Below are positions 33,327-43,439 of a stretch of DNA of 64,000 bases, one piece after another (within the stretch, counting starts at the first letter, position 1; each line of letters starts with the position of its first letter). Made by a program: the position numbers and the translations under genes. Under the pieces are notes generated by a model. The model ran no database searches. It was not told where the DNA came from and saw nothing but the letters and a program-made list of their open reading frames with translations. This stretch comes from Leptobrachium leishanense (taxonomy: Eukaryota > Chordata > Amphibia > Anura > Megophryidae). Location of the stretch: NCBI GenBank assembly GCA_009667805.1, contig CM019064.1:271603662-271667661 (forward strand). Reading direction: 5' to 3'.

Positions 33327-34361
33327 TCATTCTTTGAGCGGCGCTCCATGTTCCATCTCTAACCTGGTGCACCTGCGGCCTGCCTGCCTCTGCGGTAGTG
33401 GAACGGGGTCCCCATCCAGGAAACCCCAAGATTGTAGCAACATAGGCTCCCAGTTGTCTATCTGAAGAGTGGGGAGGCCCACCGCCTCCAGGAAGCCAGG
33501 AAGGTCATTGAAGCCTCGTTGAGTAATTGGCCAGTTCTGTATCGACACAATGAGCACCATTGGGAAACCCCAGCGGTAGGGGATCTGAGCGTCTCGTAGA
33601 GCTGTCGTGATAGGTTTAAGCGCACGTCTGGCCTGTAATGTGAAACAGACAGGTCTTGGTACAGAGCCTTCAAACAGCCAGACACGGGAGGAACGTGCCA
33701 AAAATAAGCATTCCTCTTTTAAGGTGAAATTGGTAAGGTGGCATAATACGTCTCTCGGAGGGTCGTTGGGCCTTTTGTTAAAACGACCACGGTCTCTGTG
33801 CGCTCTGTCCACGTGTTGGAGAGTAATCTGTGGGCTGCTCAAAATATGATTGAAGAAGCGGACAAGAAAGCCACAGAGGTCCTGGACAGAATCCGCTACC
33901 CCTCTGACACATACATTCTGTCTCCGGGATCGGTTCTCGAGGTCATCGATTTTGCGCGCCACCATATACAGTTGGTCCGGGGCCCCAGCCTGGGTGGTGG
34001 TAACTGGGGCAGCTGGTCTCTTTGCGGCCTCCTTTAACTGTGCCACGTGGTCCGACATGGCTGCCATATCTGCATGTACCTCCGTTATATCTTTGCGGAG
34101 GTCCTCTCGAACCGCTCCGATTAAGAGATGAATATCGTCCCTTGTCGGGAAGGCAGCCACCATTTCTTCGATCCGGCACGTTCTGGCATCAGCATCTATC
34201 CATGATTCCTCCGAGTCAGCCAGGGAAGGTGGGGCTGCCATCTCCGTCTCTGCAGCCTTATCCAGTGAGGTACATAAAAAGTGGTCCAGGGTCCCCGATA
34301 ACGGCGGTCTCGGGGTGTCTGGGAGACAGGGGTCCTCGATCTTCCTCTTACTCTTCCCCAT
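33327..34361 (-). CDS. L1 ORF1 protein, 344 aa, intact
   Basis: RNA-binding chaperone-like ORF1p of an L1-type LINE; it would trimerise and coat the element RNA. From N to C: a basic, low-complexity start (MGKSKRKIED), acidic/helical segment with heptad-like spacing (about 65-145, likely coiled coil), LENRSRRQNVCVRG (141-154), which opens the RRM-like domain in fish and frog L1 ORF1, then DRAHRDRGRFN and the C-terminal domain with IPYRWGFPM. Its length is in the usual 300-400 range. ATG at 34361 follows a 96-base 5' UTR. The frame is open although ORF2 is broken. Confidence 0.9.
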   Translation of the reverse strand: MGKSKRKIEDPCLPDTPRPPLSGTLDHFLCTSLDKAAETEMAAPPSLADSEESWIDADARTCRIEEMVAAFPTRDDIHLLIGAVREDLRKDITEVHADMAAMSDHVAQLKEAAKRPAAPVTTTQAGAPDQLYMVARKIDDLENRSRRQNVCVRGVADSVQDLCGFLVRFFNHILSSPQITLQHVDRAHRDRGRFNKRPNDPPRDVLCHLTNFTLKEECLFLARSSRVWLFEGSVPRPVCFTLQARRALKPITTALRDAQIPYRWGFPMVLIVSIQNWPITQRGFNDLPGFLEAVGLPTLQIDNWEPMLLQSWGFLDGDPVPLPQRQAGRRCTRLEMEHGAPLKE

Positions 34362-34472
34362 GGTCCAAATAGCTAGTGAATATAGCGTGTTATAGGCAGC
34401 TAGGTCGGGAGCTACAGAGCTATGCGGCCATCTTCATTCAGCGCCAAGCCACGCCCCGCTGGGTCACTTCTT

Positions 34473-35291
34473 AACCCTTGACAGGGCTGTGCAGCGTCAG
34501 TATTTGTTATCCAATTGTGAATCCCTGCCCAACTTAGTGGTGTCTTCACCTGCTGCCTGTGTCTATATCTGCCTGTCTGCATTCAGACAATGATATCTCC
34601 TGCTTTTTAGGCTTGTAACCCCATTTATGGGTCCCACCTCGGCTCATGGTGGGTGCCCCTGTGACAGACTGTTTGTTGCACTGAAGCTGTACTTCGATTA
34701 GGTCCTTCAAGAATCATTAGAACAAGACTAGACAAAGATTAACCACATGCAGGGTGTGACTAGATCATGTAAGGCTGTCTGCATCTTTGTACATTTCAAT
34801 GTAATGTCTGAATTCAAGAAACTATTTAAATCAGACATTTTATGGTGGGTGCAACTTGTTTTTAGGTTTATATGACAGTTTTCACATATTTCTATTAGTG
34901 ACATCTTTATAAAAACATCATTTTATTTTTACTATGTGTTGTTTCCAGAGGAATATCCAAAATGATCGAGTTATCTGTAGAAACATTTCCTTGATTTCAA
35001 AGACTACTACTCATGTTGCATCACAATAATCTTTGCATTATTCCATTTCCAATGCTGTCTGTAGAGTAAAACAAGCTTATTGACATGGTTGATATTCCAT
35101 GGTGTACCATATATCATTCATTTGTATTCATCTTAAAAAACAGAATTCTGCATATAGTTGTTGAGACCATGCATACCTATTGCACTAATGCTTTGATAAA
35201 CATATTAAAGGAACCTTCAGTTTGAATCATTATAAAGAGGCTAGCATGGGCTAGCGTATGATTCTCTTGATCACAATCCCATTTAAACAAA
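34473..35291. other. Spacer, no gene seen
   Basis: Continuation of the LTR-like flank to about 34680, then AT-rich unique sequence. Nothing coding. Confidence 0.4.
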
Positions 35292-36050
35292 GGGCCCTAT
35301 TGCAGTCATAATGGTAACATTAGCGCTCACCTGTGTGAGCATTAACATTAGCTGTGGTTGCACTAGCGCAGACGAACCATATTACAATCCGAATGCTAAC
35401 GGGTTAAAAAAAACCGTTAGCGATTCGGATCTTGCACTTTTCAGTTAGAGCTTACTTTACTTTGTGCTCCTTATGCTTCACATGGGGAGCACAAAGTGTT
35501 TATTAGCGTTAGGATTACAAAGTCCTAATGCTAATTATTACCGTCCTGCTGCGGTTAACTGAAAAGTTAAACACAGGTAGGAGCTGGTGCTAACTGATTC
35601 CGCTTCTGCAGAATCAGTCAGCACCAGCAGAAACCCCCCTCAAAAATCACATACTCACCTTCCACCCTACGGTTAGAACAGCTCCATCCTCCTCTTCTTG
35701 CCACCGGGAGCAGAGAGAGACTGAGGGAAAAAGTCCCTCAGTCTTCCTCTGAGAATCACTACGCCGACCTGCTGGATCTTGTGAGGTGTGGTCCTGCAGG
35801 TCATGTGACTGGCAGACGAGGCCTCAATGGAGTCCTATGAACTCCATCGAGGGGACGCTCGCGTTGGCACTTAGCGCTGCCGCATGCATCCTGAGGCTTA
35901 GCGCTGTGTTTGGCGTGTTACGGTGCAGGCTGCTGGATTAGCGTTTGCACTGTAATATCACGTTAAAACGGGGACGCTAAGGAGAAACCTGCAGATGCAG
36001 GTTTTTCTCCTTAGCATCCCCGTTTTAGTGTGAATATTGTAATATGGCCC
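35292..36050. mobile_element. GGGC-terminal MITE, fullest copy
   Basis: GGGCCCTATTGCAGTCATAA to GAATATTGTAATATGGCCC, 759 bp with imperfect inverted ends. The left two-thirds is collinear with 2255-2665. The right end has a hairpin at 35963-36027 (TAAAACGGGGACGCTAAGGA pairing with TCCTTAGCATCCCCGTTTTA). Flanking bases give no convincing duplication. Non-coding. Confidence 0.75.
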
Positions 36051-36919
36051 ATAGTGTATAAAAATGTCCTTTCATTGAACGCATTAAATCAGGTTCATTT
36101 AGAAGTATTTGTTACCCTGTGAAACACATTTCCTGCTCAGTAGTCCTCTTTTATTACTCTTTGATTCAGAAAAATATATAATTTGTCGTCTCATGCCCTG
36201 CTATGTCTGCACAATCTCTCATTTTTATTATATTTTGCTGTAACAATTTAGGAAAATAAAATGAAAAACCTAACTGGAATTTTTAAAACAGCCGTAAGAT
36301 ATTAAAATTAATCGTATGAAATCTCAGGAATAGTTGCTTAATACTCACAATTAAATGCCAGTTGTAGCATTATTGTTATAATTAATAAGTCAGTTTTAAG
36401 ATTTCAAATAAAGTGGGACTATTAATCATATAAAGAGGTGTATGCTACCACAAAAATGTTATAGTCTTGTTTTAAAGTTCATATTTCACATATTTGAAAT
36501 GAACATCAGTAATAAAATTGCTTCTGCACATTCAGCAACACATTTTTATTTTTCTACCAAATAAAGTATTTCAAATCTTGACACACATAAGCAGAATTCT
36601 TTTCCAATGTTTCCATATAAATGATTCCTGTGAAGGAGATGTAGCTTTTAACAAGCAGAAGCAAGTCAATAAACTTTTTGTTGGAAAGAAGAACAAGGAA
36701 ATCAAACTCATAATGAATATTGTTTCTTAGTTAAATACTCAACAGTGCAGTTTGTTCTTTGCAGACGCTTATTAGAGGCTTTTCACTAGCATCTGAGTTA
36801 TTAAGAAGCCAGCAAATTAAATCATTTAAGCCAAATTAACCAGTCTATTTGGGCCAGATGTATTCTCATGTATCCTCTATTTACAGGTGTGTTGATTATG
36901 GGTTTGGGTCGAAATCTCA
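36051..36919. other. AT-rich spacer, no gene seen
   Basis: No supported feature. Confidence 0.45.
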
Positions 36920-37300
36920 AGAACCAGGTTCCCGAATGCCAACATCCTGGCGGCCAACTTCCCGACAGAACAAGTGCCTGACATACCAAGTTCCTGACAC
37001 AGACAACTCCCTGATGGCCAACGTCCCGACATCCAATATCCCGAAGGACCAAGTGCCTGACGCCCAAGTTCCTGAAACAGACAACTCCCAGATGGCCAAT
37101 GTCCCGACATCCAATATCCAGACGGACCAAGTGCCTGACGGCCAAGTTCCCGATGTCCAAAATTCTGAGGGTTAACCTTAACCTTCTAACCCTGACTCCT
37201 TAACCCTAATTCCATAACCCCCTGGGATTTTGGATGTCGGGGAGTTGGCCGTCGGGATGTTGGCATTCGGGAACCTGGTTGTCGGGATTTTGTCTGGCAC
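36920..37300. repeat. Foldback with tandem units and telomere-like motifs
   Basis: Two ~78-bp tandem units (CCAACGTCCCGACATCCAAT..., CCAATGTCCCGACATCCAAT...) lie on the left. The outer arms pair: TTCCCGAATGCCAACATCC at 36931 against GATGTTGGCATTCGGGAA at 37256. Between them (37172-37222) is a run of TTAACC, TAACCCTGA and TTAACCCTAAT motifs resembling degenerate vertebrate telomere repeat. ORFs in both directions are by-products of the repeats. Confidence 0.75.
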
Positions 37301-38575
37301 ACGTTGATTTTAGTTCCAGTTCAAAATACAGTATGTATTGGGTCTCTGTTTTCTGTATGCAAATTCTTCTATTCTCTATAACTCAGAATAATCTCCAAAT
37401 TCTGCCGTTTACAAACTTCATTTTTTGTTTCTCCTTGTTTGCACTAACTACTTTATGTCTCCCCATGAAGTCCCATAGGTTTTTCTCCTTGATATGCTCA
37501 TTTAACCATCTCTTGCTCCTCTTTTTGTTCCCTCATCCATCTCTTACTTGCCAGTGGGTGCATGCCATCCTCCCTAGCGTCTTACTGTGCTTGCTGCTTT
37601 ACCTATGAATCCCCATTTTGGACAGGCTTTAATCCCCCAGTCCATGTTGTGAGCACTCCTTCCTCTTTCACTTGTTGCACTATGCACACTTAGATTTTCT
37701 TACCCCTCAAGTATCTACTATCCTCTCTATGTGCACTTCATCTTTCACTTCTCACTGCATCTTAACTGGTTTAAAATCTTCATCGATTGTTCCTTATAGA
37801 ATAGACATTCCCTTAGCTTGCTTATTTATATAGGACAAACTTTTTGATATTCTTCTACAAAAAAAAATTAGATTTTTAATGCTTTGGAAGTATTGTAAGT
37901 ACTTGAGAAAATTAACGTATAATAAATAAAAACACATACAGAATATCCATTACATATATATCTTCATACTGTTCACCTACTTTACTGCAACGTCTACATT
38001 GCTAAGAAACTGTAATGAGTTGACTATAGGGAGAGTAAGATGTCAGCATTTAGTTTATTCTGGGCTACTGAAATTTGACCTTTGCTTGATTCTGGAATGA
38101 AGTTTCAATCAGCCAAGTTGGTTTGTATGACAGTAATTCATATTGTATGACAGCCTTCATGAAATCTATTTACAGTATGGACTGCACACAGTAATCAATT
38201 AAAATTTTTCTATTTTCTTAAAAGTACATTCAATATTCTGTAATTCAGGTTCTGTGAGTTATTATGGCAATAGGAGTCTATTACGGGTAGAAAGCATTCC
38301 AAGATTTACTTAATAATGTGCAGGTGATTAGAAGACCCCCATCTGGGAGCAATTACGTAGAATTGGTGAATTCAGAGGCCGGTATCAATCATAGTATGTT
38401 TTTCACTTAATTTAATATTGCATACATATACTCCATCACAGACAGCATGTATTGAAAGCTACAGACACTTGTGTATTGTATGACAGTGACTTCTAACTAG
38501 GTATCGTTGATCTTCATGTTGGATTCTGTATGTAATATTTAGTTTGGTGAGAAATCAAAAATGTTGCATTTAAAA
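37301..38575. other. Spacer, no gene seen
   Basis: C/T-rich start then AT-rich sequence; no supported gene. Confidence 0.45.
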
Positions 38576-39454
38576 CAGGGATCTCAAACTCCTGTCCCCA
38601 GGTGTTGATTGCCTACAATTCTCAGAATTCTTTGAATGAAATAAGTGGCCAGAGAACCGTGGGAGATGTTGTTCAGAAACGTTCAGGATTCACCCGGTTC
38701 ATGGAGCGTGCTAACCCGATGCTGCTCCTCCCGGGACCGCATCCTGGGCGACTGCCGCGGTTGGGCAGTCAGCCTGCGGCATGTCGGAATAGCGAGAGAC
38801 ATGTGGCCGACACACAGTTGCAGCGCACTTGCATCCCAGACAACAACTGCAGCGCGGGCAACCCCTGTGGCGTCACCTCAGTAGGCAGTCGAGCTGCACC
38901 AACTCCTTTAGGTACCCCCACCTGGGTGACACGATGGCCGAATTCCAGACCATGACCCCCACAGGGGGAAGCAGGCCTGGCGTGATGCCCTCGGCTAAGC
39001 CGCCGCACCTCGCTCCACAGTTGTTTGGGGAGTTCCCCTTCAATAATCGGTCGAGGAGGCGATGACAGTAGCCAGGGGGTTAGTGCTTGGGGGCTGTGAC
39101 CCTGGGCTGGGTATAGTGCTTGCCTGAAACTGATTCATTGCCAATCCCCTTGGGGAGGGGCAAGGGAAGACCGGGAGTGGCATTGAGTACCTAGATCATC
39201 TATTCTCAGGTGCTCAGTTATTGTCTACCTTTCCTTGTTGACACAACTAAGCTATTGATCTATTTTGACCCTTGGATTTAACCCTATGTTCCTGAACCTC
39301 TGCGCCTGAACCAACCTACTGCTTGTACGACCACTCTTTTGCCTCACGATTCCCCGGATACCTCGCTATCATCTCCTAGGTACTGCACATCGAGATCCAC
39401 CGTGCAAGAAAACCTTGATAGAAACATCTGGGGAGGCAGAGTTTAAGATCCCTG
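38576..39454. mobile_element. hAT-like MITE (CAGGGATCTCAAACTC ends), split
   Basis: Left CAGGGATCTCAAACTCCTGT and right GAGTTTAAGATCCCTG are inverted. Inner arms also pair (CCCCAGGTGTTG / AACATCTGGGG). Flanks ATTTAAAA and ATCTAGAG differ by three transitions, so an old 8-bp duplication is possible. The interior is interrupted by the 737-bp insertion below. Confidence 0.7.
38683..39419. mobile_element. Unclassified 737-bp insertion
   Basis: Flanked by AGAAACGT (38675-38682) and AGAAACAT (39420-39427), 7 of 8 bases. It splits the palindromic MITE. GC-richer than its surroundings. Ends TCAGGATTCACCC and AAAACCTTGAT show only weak inversion. ORFs up to 117 codons show no family likeness. Confidence 0.6.
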
Positions 39455-39785
39455 ATCTAGAGAATTTACAATACTTATTCAACATTCATTCATAAAACTG
39501 TAAATTAAATATTCTCAATTTATGAGTACATCTGTATGTGTTTGTGCATATAGGAAAAATGGGAGACCTATTATGATGCTCTGAAAAGAATACAATATAT
39601 ATATACAACCATTTTTTGCTCATCATATTTTAAACAGGATTTGAAGTCATGTTTTATTGTAGGACTCAGACAAATTATATATTTTTTTCTTCCGCAGATG
39701 TGGGAGATTCAGAATATATAATTTCTATATGTATACGTCATGATCTGTCAGAGCGCTATAACAAAAAAATGTCAAAAAGTTGTAT
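39455..39785. other. Spacer, no feature seen
   Basis: AT-rich, no supported gene. Confidence 0.45.
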
Positions 39786-39793
39786 ATATTTAT

Positions 39794-41271
39794 TAGACAT
39801 GCGCACAATGAATAAATGTGTTTCATTTGGATCACTTCATTCTTTTTTCAATTTGTTTCGGTGCATTCGTTATGTTGCCATGATTCGTATTTCGGACTGA
39901 TTCATTGGTTCGGACGATCAGTAACTCATATTTTGGATTGATTCATTATTTTGTTTTTATTGGTAATTTGTTTTTCAGATCAATTAGCTTTTTGGTTTTT
40001 ATTAGTTATTTCATTTTTATTAGTTATTTCGTTTTTATTAGTTACTAGTTGTCGCCAGCTCAGAATTCATGTCCATATATTTGTTTTTCAATGTCCAATC
40101 CAAGAGTATCTCTCTATTTAAATGCGTTTGTAATGCGTCCGTCGCCGTCCCATCCGCAAGGGCCGAGTGAGCAGCTGTGATGGATGCGCGCGCAGCTGAC
40201 AGCGCATTACAAAGGCATTTATATATTAGAGCAGGTTCCTCTTCCCTCTTAGATTGTAAACTCACGGGAACAGGACCCTCTTAGATTGTAAACTCACATG
40301 AACAGGACCCCTCTTAGATTGTAAACTTGTGGGACCCCTTAGATTGTAAGGTCATGGGTCATGGGTCAATTACTTAGATTAGGGTAAAAAAAAGATATCT
40401 AATCCCCCTGTATTTGGTGCTGAAACCTATTCAGTACAAAGGATAGCAGCCCCACAGTGCTCTGGAGCCCCGCAGCGCTGCTATCCATGGTGCCGAAACC
40501 TATTTAGTACCAAGGACATCAGCCCTGCGGTGCTCTGGAGCACCACAGAGCTGCTATCCATTGAGCTGAATAAGTTTCAGCACCAAGAATAGCTCCTGTC
40601 CTTGGTACTGAATAAGTTTCAGCACCATAGACAGCTCCTGCTGAACGCAGCCAGACTGAAGGAAAGAACAAATACGCTGCTTTTGGAAAAAAAAGCCTTG
40701 TTTTAAAATAAATTAGAAATCCAAAAATTTCATTAAAAAATCACGAAATATACCTAAAAAATCCTAAAAAATAAATAGACTTTTTGCTGCAAGTGTAAAA
40801 GTGAACAGAATAAACGGTTGAATAAATATTTAATAAAAACGGGGATAGTTTTCACATTGGAACCTATGGGATTTGCCTGTTTAAATCTGTTGAACGAACC
40901 ACCGAAAATCAGGTAATTTCACTGACATTTCGGTGCTGCTCGATGGTCTCTCAATAGATTAACCATTACATCTCCATGGGGAATTTCATTGCCGCTGAAT
41001 CGCACCAAACGGCATCATGGTGCTGTCCATGGCCTGTGGCGCCGAATACAACAGATTCAGCACCACGGCCAATGGACAGGGACGCGGTGCCGAGTTTAAG
41101 TGAAACGGTATAATGAATTGATCAGTAAAAATAAAATCAATTTGTTTTATACCCTTTCGTTTCGGTCCAAATCATTTTGTTTTCGTTCCGTTTCAGATGG
41201 AACCATTTCGTATTTTGGAGGCACTTCCGATATACGAATCGGGAAAATTTAGTCCGAAACGCACATCTGAA
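39794..41271. mobile_element. Non-autonomous hAT element with MITE core
   Basis: Flanked by ATATTTAT (39786-39793, 41272-41279). Left end TAGACATGCGCAC and right end GTGCG-type sequence (AAACGCACATCTGAA) are imperfect inverted ends, with CGTTTCG/ATTTCGTTTTTATT-rich subterminal blocks. At ~40700-41010 it contains the CAGGGTTAT-family core and right half (AATAGACTTTTTGCTGCAAG through GGTCTCTCAATAGATTAACC). No transposase. Confidence 0.82.
40236..40370 (+). repeat. Short tandem of CTTAGATTGTAAACTC units
   Basis: CTTAGATTGTAAACTCACGG recurs three to four times at ~30-40-bp spacing. Same family as the fragment at 55970-56105. Confidence 0.7.
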
Positions 41272-41279
41272 ATATTTAT

Positions 41280-41622
41280 ATGGGTTTCAATCATTTACAG
41301 CATGGAAATTTGCTTTTCCACTTTTTATCAACCAAATCGTTGTGGTCATATATTCTATGGGTAAGTTATTATGAAACAAAATTATAAACAGAGAACCCAT
41401 TACTCTTTTTAATAGAAATAACAACCCCCAAAAGAGCACCGGAAATTTCAGTGTTCTTTCTCTCATTGTGTAAATTAATTTAAACATGTTCATAATTCAT
41501 TTATACATGTTCGTATGTGCATATTTGCATTTTTTTTTATCTTCCTATAGGCTGATTTAAAGATATATTTCACTGAAAGTAACCATGAGAAATGTAAGGT
41601 ATGTTGTAACACATAGAAGGAC
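41280..41622. other. Spacer, no feature seen
   Basis: AT-rich, no supported gene. Confidence 0.45.
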
Positions 41623-41793
41623 CACATTCTGGGGTCAAGAAGGAATTTTTTCCCAGTATGTTGCATATTGGCGAGCATTTCAGACTGGGTTTTTTGCCTT
41701 CTTTTGGATCAACAGCAGTAGGTTATGTGGGAGAGGCTGAACCCGATGGACGCATGTCTTTTTTCAGCCTATGTAACTATGTAACTATGTAAC
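41623..41793 (+). mobile_element. CR1-type LINE 3' tail, second copy
   Basis: CATTCTGGGGTCAAGAAGGA to the AACTATGT repeats is nearly identical to 24650-24832. A very short 5'-truncated insertion. Confidence 0.88.
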
Positions 41794-42463
41794 AGTTTAC
41801 CGAATGACGTGTATTCATTTTACAAAGAACAGAAAAATGTATGTATTGAAGCATGTAATATATTTATATATTTTTATAGAGTTATCAGACAGTTATCATA
41901 AAATAATACTCTAGCATAGCGGTATTTCTTATAAGCTAATCTCCGTTAATTAACTGTTGGTCAAAATAAGTTATTCTCTAATTATTTCAATAATCCTTCA
42001 CTTTGTAAATCTATTTTCCGGAGATTTGAAAAAGAGGCATGTTATACAGGGTTATTCGTGAGTGTTTCATAAATGCCTGTTTCTTAAGATATGATTAATT
42101 CAGTGATAGACGAACCTGTGAATCTTTGGCCATGAACCATCAACTGTCTCAGATGGTTTAAGGCTACATTTAGTGTATCTGATATATGCGTCAGCATAAT
42201 GAGAATGTGTTTTACCATTTTCAGCAGATATTTGAACAGAAAAATTGAAGATAATTACATAAACAGACAAGTATCTATTTTTATTCATCTGCTCACAAAC
42301 TTTAGTTACAACACAATTATGCTATTTTACATTTTAATATTTGCGATCAACATTTTTGTTTATTAAAAATTTGTTCTTATGTAATTTAACTTTATATGAT
42401 TCCATACATGAGAGTGGAATTGCTTGTATTTGCTAGTAAATATTCTGTTTCTCCCCTCATATT
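41794..42463. other. Spacer with an isolated MITE terminus
   Basis: TATACAGGGTTATTCGTGAG near 42043-42062 looks like a lone CAGGGTTAT-family left end; the rest of the element is absent. Otherwise AT-rich. Confidence 0.4.
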
Positions 42464-42596
42464 GGGCCATATTACATAGTTGGTGCTAATTTAACCAGAG
42501 CTGTTGTAAACTTCCCATTATAGTCATTATAGTCTATGGAGGTTTTCAGTTTACAACAGCTCTGGTTAAGTTAGCACCAACATTGTAATACTGCCC
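42464..42596. mobile_element. 133-bp palindromic MITE (GGGC family)
   Basis: GGGCCATATTACATAGTTGG... pairs with ...CCAACATTGTAATACTGCCC over ~50-bp arms, including CCAGAGCTGTTGTAAACT. Flanks are ATT on both sides. The left arm equals the first ~60 bp of the element at 2168. Confidence 0.85.
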
Positions 42597-42599
42597 ATT

Positions 42600-43079
42600 A
42601 ATTTTATGAGGATACTTGCATAGTTTCCTATTATGTCTACTTAAATGTGTTTCTATATGCTTATATATTAAATATTCTTTAATATGATATATAGTATGGA
42701 CTATGGAGATGGAATGACAGAAGCAACTTTCATATTTCATATTAAGCATCTATTAAACTTCATGTGTAATGACAAAGCCAAATTTTTAAAACATGGTACA
42801 TCAACGTCTACTTTCTATTATGAATTGGAGATTTTTGAAATGTAATTGACAGACCTTTTCCATTTGTAATGTCTTCATCTAGCAAGCAAATAATTTGCGG
42901 ACTTTGGAATTTTATCCTAAAATTCTGTGTACAACATTCACATTCCTTCTGATTGTGAGGGGATCGTTATCAAATTCAATCCCCCCTGATGTTCCTGAAC
43001 AACAATGCCCATTATTATCTGGTCATATATTGCAATTAAAGGATTCTGGATAATTCAGTTCATCAACATGTGGGGAGCC
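42600..43079. other. AT-rich spacer, no gene seen
   Basis: No supported feature. Confidence 0.45.
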
Positions 43080-43390
43080 GGTGTTTAAGATGTCTGCTTT
43101 AAGTGATCCACAGATTTTCAATGGGATTGAGGTATGGGACTGGAATCAGCTACTCAAAGACTTGGTTGACTTGACTGCAAGCCTTGGGTCATTGTCATGT
43201 TGAAATGCGAAATTCCTCTTCCATGTCAGCTTTCTGACTGAGGCTAGCAGGATTTGTGCCAAAATATCTTGCTATTTGGAGTTATCCATCATCTCATCTA
43301 CCTTGAGAAGAACCCCTGCCACAGTTGAAGAGAAACAACTCCAAAGCATGATGCTACCAACTCGATGTTTCAAAGCCATCACGGTGTTCC
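43080..43390 (-). pseudogene. Tc1-type transposase remnant (C-terminal half)
   Basis: Reading minus from about 43360: [14 protein letters not shown], an in-frame stop after DNSK, QDILAQILLASVRKLTWKRN, then FQHDNDPRLAVKSTK, which holds the second catalytic Asp of Tc1 DDE transposases. A stop and frameshift follow, then LNPIENLW with the final Glu. The family normally has ~340 residues; only the C-terminal half remains, with no visible inverted terminal repeats. Old and non-functional. Confidence 0.85.
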
Positions 43391-43439
43391 TTGGACAATG
43401 AGAATTTGGCTTTCATTGACAGCCTAGACACTGCAGTTA

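Larger units (their letters stand above)
25233..34457 (-). mobile_element. Full-length L1-type LINE, interrupted by a CR1
   Basis: A perfect 15-bp duplication GCTGGGTCACTTCTT flanks it (25218-25232, 34458-34472). Sense direction is minus: 5' end GGGGCGTGGCTTGGC, 96-bp 5' UTR, ORF1 (34361-33327), a long 1.9-kb spacer, ORF2 from 31443 to 25897, 3' UTR and a short A-tail (AAGAAAAA). Two-ORF layout, ORF1 type, apurinic-like endonuclease plus reverse transcriptase and a target duplication identify the L1 clade. The CR1 at 27543-29264 is inserted in opposite orientation. Without it the element is about 7.5 kb. ORF2 has several frameshifts and stops, so this copy is not autonomous. Confidence 0.93.

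Noticed and set aside
25094..34676. LTR split by the L1
   Set aside because: TGTGACA phrases at both sides are suggestive only; flanking bases do not form a duplication.
36822..37175. ORFs on both strands with repeated DVGHLG / QVPD peptides
   Set aside because: By-product of the ~78-bp tandem and foldback structure.
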